NCBI GenBank assembly: GCA_964621445.1
Contig: CAZUNO010000004.1
Span: 1-64,000, forward strand
Source of the DNA: CAZUNO01 sp964621445 [NCBI: Candidatus Hadarchaeota archaeon]
Lineage (GTDB): Archaea > CAYQAE01 > CAYVLA01
Reading direction: 5' to 3'
Length of the DNA stretch: 64,000 nt
Made by a program: the position numbers and the translations under genes. A model generated the notes under the pieces. It was not told the origin of the DNA. It did not search any database and was given only the letters and a program-made list of their open reading frames with translations. Shown one piece after another: positions 8,578 through 17,900 of this stretch (positions within the stretch are counted from its first letter, which is position 1; each line of letters opens with the position of its first letter).

Positions 8578-8973
8578 TCAGTCAAGTTCTCGCTTGACCT
8601 CTTCCACCTGGGCATAATATACCTCAAAGTCCGATCCCGGTGGGACCGTCTTCTGCATGTTGATGGTAACCTTCTTGGTCTCGTTGGTATCGAGGTGGAA
8701 TCTCTTGGACTTGTTAGCGATCTCCTGTCCCTCATCATTAAATACCCTGGCCTTGGCGGTGAGGAAACCAGGGTCCCCGATATTCTCGGCGCTTATTACC
8801 ACCTTCATATCAACCAGCAACCCGTCTGAAACCTCTTCGGCCTGCCATACACATTCATTGTGCTCGACCCTGAGGGTGATGTTCATGCTTTTCTCCTCCG
8901 GGGATATACACCCCAGCAGAAATGAGGACAATACGATGATCGATATCAACGGCAAGGTCTTCATAGGATTCAT
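8578..8973 (-). CDS. putative lipoprotein with beta-sandwich domain
   Basis: About 131 residues. The N terminus is a signal peptide ending in a lipobox-like SSFLLGC, so the Cys may be lipid-modified or serve as an anchor. The rest is a small beta-sandwich (VDMKVVISAENIGDPGFLTAKARVFNDEG) of the type seen in CARDB/FxLYD domains, which handle extracellular adhesion or binding. The ATG at 8973 (or 8964) lies 28 bases downstream of a TATA-like element. The neighbouring IS inserted about 40 bases upstream of this gene start, next to its promoter. Confidence 0.65.
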   Translation of the reverse strand: MNPMKTLPLISIIVLSSFLLGCISPEEKSMNITLRVEHNECVWQAEEVSDGLLVDMKVVISAENIGDPGFLTAKARVFNDEGQEIANKSKRFHLDTNETKKVTINMQKTVPPGSDFEVYYAQVEEVKRELD

Positions 8974-8996
8974 AGGTGAAAAAAGCTGCAAGTGGC

Positions 8997-9005
8997 GTTT
9001 ATATG
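8997..9005 (-). promoter_or_regulatory. TATA-like box for the lipoprotein gene
   Basis: On the minus strand the sequence reads catataaac, centred 28 bases before ATG 8973. The IS target duplication begins only 9 bases upstream at 9014, so the insertion spared the TATA box but replaced the sequence just upstream of it, where a BRE or activator site would be. Confidence 0.5.
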
Positions 9006-9013
9006 TTTTCGCC

Positions 9014-9027
9014 CTTCACATTCCTGA
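9014..9027 (+). repeat. left target-site duplication of the IS (14 bp)
   Basis: cttcacattcctga occurs directly before the left inverted repeat and again, identical, directly after the right one at 10089-10102. A 14-bp duplication is within the range reported for IS481-type elements. Confidence 0.85.
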
Positions 9028-9050
9028 GTGTGTTATCCCATTATTATTTC
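9028..9050 (+). repeat. left terminal inverted repeat of the IS
   Basis: 23 bases, exact reverse complement of 10066-10088. It begins with gtgtgttatccc. Confidence 0.88.
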
Positions 9051-9094
9051 GCCCCTCTGTTCTTTGTGTTTTTGGGTTGGTGTTGGTCATGTCT

Positions 9095-10042
9095 TCATCT
9101 CGGTGTTTGGTTTGGGGTGAAGTGTTCTGGGTTGAGTATGTGGCTGGTTTGTCCGAGCATTCTCTCAGGGCTCATCCTGTTCCAGAAAGCTTCTTCGGGT
9201 GTGGCCATCCCCAGGCTCATGTGGGTCTCCTGGTGTTGTACCAGTCAACCATCCCGTCTAGAGATGTGTGGTAGTTGATCTGGTTAGCCATGGTCTGGAA
9301 GAGGCGCTCTATCTTACCATTAGTCTGGGAATGCCTGGTCCTGGCCCAGGATATGCCGTATGCCGTGGGCCTGTAGGTACTTCTCGAACTCGTTGTAACC
9401 CTTCTTCTTGTACTTGTCATCCATAGCGTAGAACTGTACACCCTTATCGGTGATCACCTCGTCCGGGGCTCCGTGCCTACGGATAGCCTCGTCTAGAACC
9501 TCTACGCTGTGCCTGGAAGTAGCCCTGTCGAAGACACCGAAACCCATGATCTTCTTGGAGGAGTCGTCCTGCACCGTTAACAGCCACTCCCCGAGCTCTG
9601 GATCGATCTTATTCATCTCGTACCAATCCATATGCCACAGGGACAAGGAGTGCTTCCTCTCGTAACGGACCCATCTACGCCTCCTCTGTTTCCTGGGGTT
9701 CCTCTTCGCATAGCCATGCTTCACAAGGATCCTATGGATACGGTTATGCGGTATCTTCTTATCATACTCCTTCTGGATCAGGTGTTCCAGTATGACCGCG
9801 CACACATGGTGCCTGTGCCACATCCCCAGAACCATCTCCTCCTCAACCGGGTCAGGCGGCCTCTTGGGTCTACCTGGTTTCTTGAGAGTGGGCATCTCTC
9901 CAGTGGACCTGTACTCGGCCCACAGCTGTTGGAGTCTTCCAGGCGTGATGCCGTAGATCCTGGCGATCTTCCTGTTCGTCATCTCCCCCTGCTCTTTCTT
10001 TCTCATCATCCACCTGATCCTCGAGTCAGTAAGCTTAACCAC
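9095..10042 (-). pseudogene. IS481-like DDE transposase with two compensating frameshifts
   Basis: From GTG 10042 the protein has an N-terminal helix-turn-helix (about residues 10-50, MTNRKIARIYGITPGRLQQL), a linker GRPKRP, and an RNase H-like DDE core: first Asp in LWHMDWYEMNK, second Asp in VITDKGVQF, Glu in TNGKIERLF. Around 9340-9350 a one-base excess in a GGG run shifts the frame (RHIL then ARTRHSQTNG). Near 9218-9225 an opposite shift restores it, giving HMSLGMATPEEAF, and the frame ends at the TGA at 9095-9097. Between the shifts the original frame has stops, so no full transposase is made unless the ribosome slips twice. Sequencing error is an alternative. Confidence 0.8.
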
Positions 10043-10065
10043 CCCACCACCAGAAACAGGGGGGT

Positions 10066-10088
10066 GAAATAATAATGGGATAACACAC
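10066..10088 (-). repeat. right terminal inverted repeat of the IS
   Basis: 23 bases, exact reverse complement of the left end. It lies just upstream of the transposase start and probably also carries its promoter. Confidence 0.88.
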
Positions 10089-10102
10089 CTTCACATTCCT
10101 GA
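10089..10102 (+). repeat. right target-site duplication of the IS (14 bp)
   Basis: Second copy of cttcacattcctga, identical to 9014-9027. Confidence 0.85.
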
Positions 10103-10174
10103 GCATGACTTTTTACAGGGCCGATGACCAATATTTAATAGCATAATTTTGGTCTCTGCCAAGCAGGTGGTAGA

Positions 10175-10495
10175 GTGGAAGAAGAGGATGTTGAGGCTCT
10201 CCCGCGTGAGCTGGCTGTCGATGAACTTGAGAGACTAAGGGAAAGGGTAGGCAACTGTAGGAAGGACGTGGAAAAGAGGAAGCGGCTAATGGCTGAAGCC
10301 TTTAGACGTTTGAGGGATTCCATTGAAACGGGAGATATCCAGGATGTCAGGGAGGAATTCGAGGAGGATTTTTCAAAGGATATGGGAGAGCTTTTGGAGT
10401 CATTTGATGAATGCATGCAATGCTTTGGCGTTTGCCTGCACGCCTCCGATGTCCTGATCAGGACATTGAAGTCAGAGCTGTCGCGAAGTGAGTGA
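10175..10495 (+). CDS. small coiled-coil protein
   Basis: A 106-residue, highly charged, helical protein with long heptad-like stretches (LERLRERVGNCRKDVEKRK and FRRLRDSIETGDIQD). It has four Cys, two of them close together in DECMQCFGVCLH. No family is recognised. The start is GTG 10175; a TATA-like tatttaata lies at 10132-10140. It stands alone between the IS and a convergent broken gene. The Cys cluster could bind a metal, but this is only a possibility. Confidence 0.55.
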   Translation: MEEEDVEALPRELAVDELERLRERVGNCRKDVEKRKRLMAEAFRRLRDSIETGDIQDVREEFEEDFSKDMGELLESFDECMQCFGVCLHASDVLIRTLKSELSRSE

Positions 10496-10516
10496 GCGCG
10501 GACCCGGTCTGGGACC

Positions 10517-11697
10517 TCATTTCTGATCGATTACTTGGTAAAGATTGCAATAATAGACGTGGGCCTCGCTGTCCTCCGTCTCTTCCCAGTAAGGGAGTTT
10601 ATTCAAAACACAGATCACAAGTTCCAGTTCATCGTCCTGGTCGCATTGCTGCATGGTAAGTGACCAGGAGCTCGGTTGCCCCTTCATCAGGACCTTGGTG
10701 TGTTCTTCATCGTATACAAACCTCCTATCGCTGATCTCTGCTCCGGTATTCTGAAAATATATGATATCACCGTAACCCATTCCCTCCTCGCAGTTCTTGT
10801 AGACACCGTAAACTATGATATCATCGTAGCCATCCCTGTTTCCATCAACGACCAGCGTTCGGGCATAGCATCCCATATACGGGTAGTTGGGAGAATCGGG
10901 GTCGATATCCAAGGTGTTTAGGGTCATTTCCCCGCTATCTACGGTGATGTAGTTTGCTATCGATGCATTTTCGCACCCCACGACTCCTCTAGAATTGATG
11001 ACCAGGGTCTCATCCCCATTAGCGGGGTCGCCATCCAGGTTGGCGGATGCCAATCCGGAGTAAGTCTTGCCTTCACAACGGATCCTGCCCACCTCCCTAT
11101 GTATGAAATCAGGCCTCACTGGATTTGGCATAAGGGATGAGAAATCCCTACTAGCGATCTTCTCTCCCCACTTTCCCCATACAAGGGGTTGAGGATCAAC
11201 CAGGCTTCCAGGTTCGTTGAGATCAAAGTAAATTACGCCCGGGAAGGGCCGGTATTTCTCCCCCTCTAACGGAAACGATACTACATCAGCGCCACTAATA
11301 GCTTCCTTGTATCCATCATTATCGATGTCATAACCCACCAGACCTTTAATTGGCCAGCCCCCGGTGAACTCCTTTCCTCGCTTGAAATTTGGATGGAGGA
11401 ACTCCTTCTCCCATTTTCCATCTCGATAGATGTTAATGAAGACGCCACATTGGCCATGATGGTAGTGTGTTAAGGCAGTGAGCGAGCCATTGCCAAAAAG
11501 ATCGCCCCAGTACTATCGTCAGGAAGCTATGCTCCTCGTCCTGGTAGTTGGGCGAGGCCCCAGGGTTTCCACCATTCCTCCAGGCTATTGAAGTGGTCGT
11601 GGGCATTATCGATCGGTTCATTGAAAATGGTGATACATCCGGCGAATATGGATGATACTAATACTGCAGAAATTATCGTGGTAGCCTTATTGGGCAT
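10517..11697 (-). pseudogene. broken FG-GAP/VCBS-repeat lipoprotein
   Basis: An ATG at 11697 opens a signal peptide ending in a lipobox (VSSIFAGC) and continues to KPWGLAQ, where the frame fails around 11545. A short middle piece in a second frame gives YQDEEHSFLTIVLG, and a third frame from about 11510 gives DLFGNGSLTALTHYHHGQCG and runs on through repeats such as GYDIDNDGYKEAISGADVV and VDGNRDGYDDIIVYG to the stop at 10517. These DxDxDG-like calcium loops are typical of FG-GAP/VCBS propellers on the cell surface. Two frameshifts break it, so it is dead or mis-assembled. A GTG at 11338 could in theory start a 273-residue remnant, without signal peptide. Confidence 0.75.
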
Positions 11698-11833
11698 TCC
11701 AATCCCCTTCTTTCTGCCCAGGTGCTGGGAATTTTTACCTAAAATAGCTTGTCATATAGGTTTAACCAAGGGTAGTGGAAATCTTAACACTTTCCTGTCA
11801 TCGAGAGAAAAACTGGATGATCGAAAAGAAGCT

Positions 11834-14752
11834 TCAATTATGCTCCTCACGTGAATTCATCAGCAATAAGGAGACCAATGGTGCCAAGAGTGGGAGCAAA
11901 ATTTCCGGGACCTCGGACCTTATCCCGATATCATCGATCTGCAAGTCGGCTGAGCCGAGGGAAACAAGTCTTATATAGTCCAGTGATTGTTCCAGGCCCA
12001 GATCGACTAGGGGAATCTCGAGGTGATTCCACTGTCCCTGAACCAAATCGGGCGCAATTTGGGCAAGTGAAAGGGATGTTGTACCTTGTCCGCCGGACCC
12101 CTGTAGGATGAGCTTGCCAGCATCCAAATCAAGTGGTTTCATCTCAAGGTAAAGGCTGGTGAATCCCCTCATGGGAAGCCCGGATGGCTGAGTATATCTA
12201 TAACGTACCGAGGATCCCCTTTCGAGCCGAATTCTTTGGCAGAACCTACCCCGGAAGGGATCCTCGGTCCAAAGAAGGTCCGTGGCGGTTTCACCAACGA
12301 ATTCGGCCTTCCAGGTCGGACCAATACCTTCCTGGTATATGGGGTAGTCCCTCCCGGGCAGGATATGGATAATGATGGTACCCGTGCTCCTCATTCCCCC
12401 CTGTTCTACCGATACACCGATCGTATACTTGCCCAAAGGTGTGTTTTCCGGGATTGATACCCGAAGCGAAAACCTGCCATCCCCGGCCAGGGTATCCCCG
12501 TGGGTACCATCGTCGTATAAGCGGGGATAATTCCCGCCAAGAGGTGCCATGTCAACCCTAACCTCGGTGTTTTCATGCTCCTCGCAATCCACCTTTATGC
12601 TGAGGGTTTTGTTTTGCCCCTGTGCAATCTCCGAGGGCAGGGTAGTTGCCTCCTGAAGCCTGCAAGTAGGCCTGGGATATATGGGGTCTATTCTCAGCCT
12701 TTTGGGAAAATCATCAAGTAGACCGATCTGGCCAGTGTCTATTTGTCTAAACCCGTTCTTCAAGACCGGGGATCCCGGATCTAGGGTGAAGTTATTTTCC
12801 TGGATATCAGCGAACATGGGATTAGCGATTATGCTGTGCTGGTCGTATTTGCCCCCAAAGAGCTTCAGCCATTTTGAGAAATCTCCTTCTGCCGGGCCAC
12901 CGGAAATGGTTAGAGTTCCGTTGGGTTTCCAGAAAAGGTTGTAATCGGACTCCTTAACCCGATCCGGGGCCCAGTTCACGAAGCCGTAGACATCTCCATC
13001 CGATGATTGGAAATAGAATATATTTCTCAGATACCGGTGGCTATCCCCTCGTTCCCCTCCCATTTCCATATTTCGGATTGCAGCAGTGTTTCCGGGGGCC
13101 ACGATCAGAATGTTATTCTCAATAAGATTGCCTATACCTTTTGCAAATATGCACTGGTCCCCGCCGGCCCCGGTCACGTTGTATATGATGTTGTTGGTTA
13201 CCCTGAAGTGATCGGTTGCATCGTCCAGATATATTCCGCTCTGAAGGCCGAACTGCTCATTGCCCACATCGTGAATAAGATTGTGATCGTAGGTATTGTC
13301 CCGTCCCGGGCCCCAGGATTCCATGGCTCCCGTGTCCTGGCTATCGAGGTTCACGTGGTGTATGTGGTTGTAGGCAATGAGATTCTCCCGGGAATGGAGG
13401 TACTGGTAGTGGTTTTCCCAGGTAACACCGGGGACATTCTCCCTAAGCACCTGGAAGCGAAGCCCCTTGATGGTTGTGCCGTAACGTGGCATGTGGTGAA
13501 TGTCGTTGTGAATTATCCTGTTGTTTCCGCTCTGGTAGATATGAACGCCGTATCCATGACCCACCATCCGACCGCAGTGGTGAATATGGTTATTTTGCAC
13601 CAGATTATGATGATTCATGTTCTCTCCACCCGGTGCCGGGCCCAGGATGGAAACCCCGTGTTGACCGTTGTTTCTTATGAGATTCCCTTGGATCTCTATA
13701 CCCTGTGAATGATAAATTGCGTAAACCCCGTTTCTACCCCCGTTTTCAATTAGGCAGGAGGATATCGAGCAGTTCTCCGCTCCATCGAACAGAACCACAT
13801 CTTCCCTGGAAATTCCAAGATCCAGACCCTCAATATGGAGGTTTCTAACCGGGTTCTGCCAGGGTGCTCGTACTGTAATCACGTTTTCGGCGGTTGGGAT
13901 GACCATGGTCCGATTCTCAATATTGTCCCCGTCCGGCCAGCAGTAGATTAGACCCTTGCTGGAATCTATCTGGCATTCGCCTGGGGCCTGGAGGAGGGAT
14001 AGTACATTCAGTATTCGGTATCTATTGCCCGGGATCATCTCGTAACCCTCACCGCTTCCCATGGTAATGGTTTGATTGGTGTGGTTTATGGATACGATTT
14101 CCTTCTCCTTTGAGAACCAGTCGTGTCCCGGCCACATGAATACCCGGGCGTCCGAGAGGTCCCAACCCCGTGGATCGAGATCTTTCTCATCATAGACGAA
14201 CGCCGTCCTTTCCCTTCCCTTTACAGGACCCTCTATCTGGTAGTAACCGATCTTAGGGGTTCGGGCTATCTCCATTCTCCTGCCGTTCTCAAAAACCTGG
14301 TTGGGCTGGCAACCGTCGGGAATTGCGGTTTTCCATATGCCACCATGGTGATTGGTCCAGTTATGAAGCCTAATGCCTCCAACTAATGTTGCATTTTCAT
14401 TCGGATAGGCGGCGAAGGTGACCGAGTATTGTTTAGTGCCCGAATCCTGGGGTGTGAGCTCGAGTCCTTCAGGGAGGTAATAGGTGCCAGATCGTATTAG
14501 TACCTTGAGATTTCCTGTGAGTCCCTTGGCTACCTCCTCCCTGACTCTTTCCTGGGCAGCGAGAATGGTACTAAGCGGACCATCGGTTCGCGCTTGGTTA
14601 GGGTCCGGCAGGTTGCCCGTCCATGAATCATTACCGTTAGGCGAGACGTAGAGGAAGGTGCCGTGCTCTTGCTGGCAGGTAGCCATGGGCAAAACCAGGA
14701 GTATGAGGCCTATTATATGGATGGTTGGGAGAAATATCTTGGTCCTCGGCAA
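11834..14752 (-). CDS. secreted right-handed beta-helix protein, GH141-like
   Basis: A 972-residue extracellular protein. It begins with a signal peptide ending near LPMATC, then YVSPNGNDSWTGNLP and DGPLSTILAAQERVRE, the usual opening of beta-helix proteins of the GH141 type (fucosidase/xylanase family) and related polysaccharide lyases. Residues ~270-650 carry short beta-helix coils rich in Asn and His (NLIRNNGQHGVSILG, NHIHHCGRMVGHGYGVHIYQ). A later region (~700-800) looks like a filamin/Ig-type domain and ~800-945 like a carbohydrate-binding jelly roll, before a C-terminal hydrophobic anchor. It should bind or cleave a complex polysaccharide outside the cell. The start is a TTG. GH141 membership is an impression from the N-terminal motif. 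Confidence 0.75.
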   Translation of the reverse strand: MPRTKIFLPTIHIIGLILLVLPMATCQQEHGTFLYVSPNGNDSWTGNLPDPNQARTDGPLSTILAAQERVREEVAKGLTGNLKVLIRSGTYYLPEGLELTPQDSGTKQYSVTFAAYPNENATLVGGIRLHNWTNHHGGIWKTAIPDGCQPNQVFENGRRMEIARTPKIGYYQIEGPVKGRERTAFVYDEKDLDPRGWDLSDARVFMWPGHDWFSKEKEIVSINHTNQTITMGSGEGYEMIPGNRYRILNVLSLLQAPGECQIDSSKGLIYCWPDGDNIENRTMVIPTAENVITVRAPWQNPVRNLHIEGLDLGISREDVVLFDGAENCSISSCLIENGGRNGVYAIYHSQGIEIQGNLIRNNGQHGVSILGPAPGGENMNHHNLVQNNHIHHCGRMVGHGYGVHIYQSGNNRIIHNDIHHMPRYGTTIKGLRFQVLRENVPGVTWENHYQYLHSRENLIAYNHIHHVNLDSQDTGAMESWGPGRDNTYDHNLIHDVGNEQFGLQSGIYLDDATDHFRVTNNIIYNVTGAGGDQCIFAKGIGNLIENNILIVAPGNTAAIRNMEMGGERGDSHRYLRNIFYFQSSDGDVYGFVNWAPDRVKESDYNLFWKPNGTLTISGGPAEGDFSKWLKLFGGKYDQHSIIANPMFADIQENNFTLDPGSPVLKNGFRQIDTGQIGLLDDFPKRLRIDPIYPRPTCRLQEATTLPSEIAQGQNKTLSIKVDCEEHENTEVRVDMAPLGGNYPRLYDDGTHGDTLAGDGRFSLRVSIPENTPLGKYTIGVSVEQGGMRSTGTIIIHILPGRDYPIYQEGIGPTWKAEFVGETATDLLWTEDPFRGRFCQRIRLERGSSVRYRYTQPSGLPMRGFTSLYLEMKPLDLDAGKLILQGSGGQGTTSLSLAQIAPDLVQGQWNHLEIPLVDLGLEQSLDYIRLVSLGSADLQIDDIGIRSEVPEILLPLLAPLVSLLLMNSREEHN

Positions 14753-14949
14753 TATTTGCTCTCCGGAGTGGGACGCCCACGAATGTTTCGCAGTAATGCA
14801 CTCTTATCTCTTTCTGGATTTTCCAGGAGAATATATTTTCCATAGGGAAATCCGGGTGGTAGGAAGATGGATTTATAGTAATGGCTGGTTATCATATTGT
14901 AGGTTGGAGGGGATGATTGATATCGACGAATCTCAGTCATCAAATCATT

Positions 14950-14957
14950 AAAGGGGG
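14950..14957 (+). promoter_or_regulatory. strong ribosome-binding site
   Basis: aaaggggg lies 8 bases before ATG 14966. It fixes that ATG rather than the upstream in-frame codon at 14957 as the start of the small membrane protein. Confidence 0.5.
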
Positions 14958-14965
14958 TGTTTTGT

Positions 14966-15238
14966 ATGTCCAAGCTTGAGATAAGGATGAGTTCTAGGGA
15001 CCTTACTTTAGTTACAATTATTGCCATAGCTGGAATCGGGTTTATCATCGCGCTGACCTTGATTTTGGGGATGAATTGGCCGGCAGTTTTTACCTCAATC
15101 CTGATAGTATTCCTTGGGGTGATTGGTGGTTGGCTGTATTTCAGGTGGGGGAGATATGTTACTAATGTCGCAAAGGATGAACCAAGGACAACGCGTTTAA
15201 AGAGGAGTAAACATGAGACCAGACGCTTGAAGAAGTGA
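14966..15238 (+). CDS. small two-helix membrane protein
   Basis: A 90-residue protein with two hydrophobic helices (about residues 16-36 and 42-62) and a very basic C-terminal tail (TTRLKRSKHETRRLKK), which should face the cytoplasm by the positive-inside rule. No family is recognised. A TATA-like atttatag lies near 14868 and a strong ribosome-binding site precedes the ATG. It is divergent from the beta-helix gene, and the two share the intergenic region 14753-14950. Confidence 0.6.
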   Translation: MSKLEIRMSSRDLTLVTIIAIAGIGFIIALTLILGMNWPAVFTSILIVFLGVIGGWLYFRWGRYVTNVAKDEPRTTRLKRSKHETRRLKK

Positions 15239-15446
15239 ATGAACTCCATACGACCCCTATACTTTCCTGATCGAGAACATTCATCTCGAATAACACATTT
15301 TGGTATTCCAGATGGCCTAGAAGTAAAATTGAGAAATGAAACAGATTTGCCAATTGATAGTCTTTCCTCTACTTACAGGCTCTTACGGGAGGTCACTCCT
15401 GGATGGATGAATTAACGAATACGAATTCGGTTGCCAAGTCCCTGAC

Positions 15447-16277
15447 TTAGAACCCAAGTACCTCTTTCATCTTCTCGATCCCCGTGCTAGCAACATGATA
15501 GGCACCCCGTTTCTGGTAATCCTTGTTAAATAGCTCAAGGGAATACCAGCCCGCGTATCCCTTCTCCGTTAGCATCTGGTTGATATATGGAAAGGGGGCG
15601 GCTCCGTCTCCGGGGTAAACACGCTCCTCATCACCCATTAGGGTAACATCGCCACCTTTTGGGTAGTCATTGATGTGGATGAGGCCCAGTTGATCCGCTT
15701 CCAGCCTCTTCAGGATGTCGAAGTCATCGCCGCCCTTGGCAGTATGGAATATGTCGACCAGGATTGAAGCATCCGGATCGTCTATTCTTCCGATTATGTC
15801 AAGGGCGTCGGAGAGGGAGTTTAGAACTTTGGAGTGTCCCCAGAACTCCAACAACGGCTTAACACCGCTACCCCTAAAATCGTTCAAGAGGTCCTCATAA
15901 TATTTGGAGATTGTTTTCAGGGAGATCCCGGGCATGTCCTTTATTCCGGCGGGAGGCGCGGCGAGGTTTTTACATCCGATTCCCATGGCAATTTTCCGCG
16001 CTTCTGAAGCTTCTTCCAATCCCTTTTCCCGGAACCTGGCATCGGGGTGTGCCCATGGGAAGAAAGCGATTATATTAGGGACCTGGAGCTCGTGGTCCAC
16101 AAGTAGGTCACGCAGCTCGGCCACCTCCCGGCCTCCTTCCAGGAATTGCTCGATCTCTGAGAGCCAGAGTTCGATGCCGTCATAACCGGTTCGAGCGGTT
16201 AATTCGACCTTGCTTTCCAGATCTAATCCACATTCCCTGATAGAGCTAGTATTTAGGGCGAATTGTTTGTCCTTCAT
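15447..16277 (-). CDS. sugar phosphate isomerase/epimerase (xylose isomerase-like TIM barrel)
   Basis: A 276-residue TIM-barrel protein of the AP-endonuclease-2 / IolE-like family. The usual landmarks are present: GYDGIELWLSEIEQF near the N terminus, LLEFWGHSK with the first metal-ligand Glu, ILVDIFHTAKGGDDF with Asp and His ligands, LIHINDYP and a C-terminal GWYSLELFNKDY with the last Glu. Members isomerise or epimerise sugars and inositols with a divalent metal. ATG 16277 is preferred over the upstream codon. It lies apart from the sugar islands further on, downstream of the beta-helix gene. Confidence 0.82.
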   Translation of the reverse strand: MKDKQFALNTSSIRECGLDLESKVELTARTGYDGIELWLSEIEQFLEGGREVAELRDLLVDHELQVPNIIAFFPWAHPDARFREKGLEEASEARKIAMGIGCKNLAAPPAGIKDMPGISLKTISKYYEDLLNDFRGSGVKPLLEFWGHSKVLNSLSDALDIIGRIDDPDASILVDIFHTAKGGDDFDILKRLEADQLGLIHINDYPKGGDVTLMGDEERVYPGDGAAPFPYINQMLTEKGYAGWYSLELFNKDYQKRGAYHVASTGIEKMKEVLGF

Positions 16278-16632
16278 TTCTGGAATCACGATAAACCGAT
16301 ATGCTATAAGGTAGAAAAAAATGTTGGTACAGAAGGAGATTATCCGAAATCGAAGTCCGTAAGGATATATGCAATGGAATGGACGTTTATTTTCAGTTTC
16401 ATATTGTGGGCCGGGACAACCAGGATTAAGGGAGTGAAAATTGGAACGGGGCCCGATAAACCATCCAAGCCCCCCTGATTTCCCATCCGGAACTTCAGGG
16501 AGCAGGAGTTCTTTGGCACCAATCCAGAATCATTCGAAAGTGGAGTCAATCGATTTCAAACCTGACCGAAATACTGATAAGTAACCTACATGTTCAATCT
16601 GGCCAAATTAGCAAGCAAAGGTCAGTTGCGAC
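16278..16632 (+). other. intergenic region with no convincing gene
   Basis: About 355 bases between divergent genes. Short open frames exist on both strands but have no recognisable domain or ribosome-binding site, and their composition does not look coding. It should contain the promoters of the isomerase gene and the GATase1-like gene; an AT-rich aaggatatatg occurs at 16351-16361. Confidence 0.5.
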
Positions 16633-17892
16633 ATGTCGGGAATAATCAATCAAGAGGTTGGAAGATCAATACAATTGCTCATTATTCTCATTCTGGGGCT
16701 GGCTCTGATGACCAGTCTCCCAGCTGGGAATTCCCAAGAAGCGGAGAAGATCAACATACTGCTCATGGGGGGCATCGGAACCACCCACTACCTCCACGAT
16801 TACTTTAGGGAGGAGCCCCTTATCGAATATACTCCCATTCCCTGCCGTGGAGTGCCTGGAGGCTCATCTGCGGCAAAGAAGATGATTCGTCTGTACTTCC
16901 CCAGAACTTATGAAGAGATGAAGGAGTATGACTTCATCTGGCTACGTTCACCGGAGTATTACTATTTCACTACCAAGCAGGATAAGTGGATGTACGACGC
17001 GGTCACCGAGGGGGCCGGGGGGATAAATGACGCAAGCGTGCTAAGCATGATTGCCCAGCTCAACATAGCCTGGGCCACCTCAGCGCTTCAGGTCGCGTTC
17101 CCAAACGAAGCACCCGCGGTGGCAGAGAAGGGAGGAGGGGTTAGTCCAATAAGTATCTTCACCGTTCAGATTAACCGGCAATTCGAGGACCCGGTGCTGA
17201 CTCCATTCATTCCCTATGATGTGGAGAAGGTGACCTGTTCCTGTGGACGTTTCGTCATACCCAGGGAAACGGCAAAGACGATGGCCTGGCAGATTGGGAA
17301 TTTTCCGGGCCATGCCAAGGTTCCATACCTGATAGTCTGGGATTACGAGGAGGGTAGAACGATGACCACCGGAGACTGCGGAGGTACACAGGGGTGGATT
17401 CGCCCCCCGAAGACCTCCTCTGATAATCTGTATGCCCCGGATATAGTGGTGAACCTCATACTTTACTCCACGGGGAGGGACCTGATCGAGGACGTGGACG
17501 TGTTCCATCGACTGAAGACCACCTTTACCGAGTACAGGAACAAGAAGGCAGTCCTTATTTCCCTGAGGGATTTCGTGGATAAGTTCGGGGCCAACACCGA
17601 GAAGATCCATGAAATGGTTGAGGAGCTGGAGGCCATGGCCAGGGAGGGAGAGGAGCACTACCTTAACCAGGAGTTCGTGGAGTGCGAGGCCTCCATGAAT
17701 AAGGCTTTTGACTACTACAAGGACGTGGAGGCCGAGGTAAAGAAGCTCAAGGATGAGGCGCTGCTTTGGGTCTACGTGATTGAGTGGGCGGTTACCACGT
17801 CCGTATTGATAATATCGGGCTTTGTTCTCTGGACCTTGATGGTGAGGAGACGCCTCTATAGGGATATCAAGACCACCAAGATGACACTTTAG
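16633..17892 (+). CDS. membrane-anchored GATase1-like protein
   Basis: A 419-residue protein: N-terminal signal/anchor helix (about 13-33), an extracellular Rossmann-like domain that resembles the class I glutamine amidotransferase-like fold (INILLMGGIGTTHYLHDYF, EYDFIWLRSPEYYYF, VPYLIVWDYEEGRTM), a helical coiled-coil region from about 290 to 375, and a C-terminal membrane helix ending WTLMVRRRLYRD. Catalytic Cys/His of true amidotransferases are not evident, so enzymatic activity is uncertain. Similar proteins occur in other archaea in variable copy number. The next gene, an arylsulfotransferase-like propeller, starts 8 bases after the stop. A decayed paralogue lies at 6250-7521. Confidence 0.72.
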   Translation: MSGIINQEVGRSIQLLIILILGLALMTSLPAGNSQEAEKINILLMGGIGTTHYLHDYFREEPLIEYTPIPCRGVPGGSSAAKKMIRLYFPRTYEEMKEYDFIWLRSPEYYYFTTKQDKWMYDAVTEGAGGINDASVLSMIAQLNIAWATSALQVAFPNEAPAVAEKGGGVSPISIFTVQINRQFEDPVLTPFIPYDVEKVTCSCGRFVIPRETAKTMAWQIGNFPGHAKVPYLIVWDYEEGRTMTTGDCGGTQGWIRPPKTSSDNLYAPDIVVNLILYSTGRDLIEDVDVFHRLKTTFTEYRNKKAVLISLRDFVDKFGANTEKIHEMVEELEAMAREGEEHYLNQEFVECEASMNKAFDYYKDVEAEVKKLKDEALLWVYVIEWAVTTSVLIISGFVLWTLMVRRRLYRDIKTTKMTL

Positions 17893-17900
17893 AGAATGTC

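Larger units (their letters stand above)
9028..10088 (-). mobile_element. complete IS481-like insertion sequence (about 1.06 kb)
   Basis: The element is bounded by identical inverted repeats of 23 bp at 9028-9050 and 10066-10088, starting gtgtgttatccc, with partial match continuing inward. A 14-bp direct repeat flanks it. One transposase gene fills it on the minus strand. The perfect ends and perfect target duplication point to a fairly recent insertion. A related but diverged right end occurs at 63319-63386 in the same window, so at least two lineages of this IS have been active in the genome. Confidence 0.88.

Noticed and set aside
13007-13708. 233-residue open frame opposite the beta-helix gene
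   Set aside because: It is the complement of beta-helix repeats, rich in Val and His, with no domain; the sense protein has a signal peptide and a clear fold.
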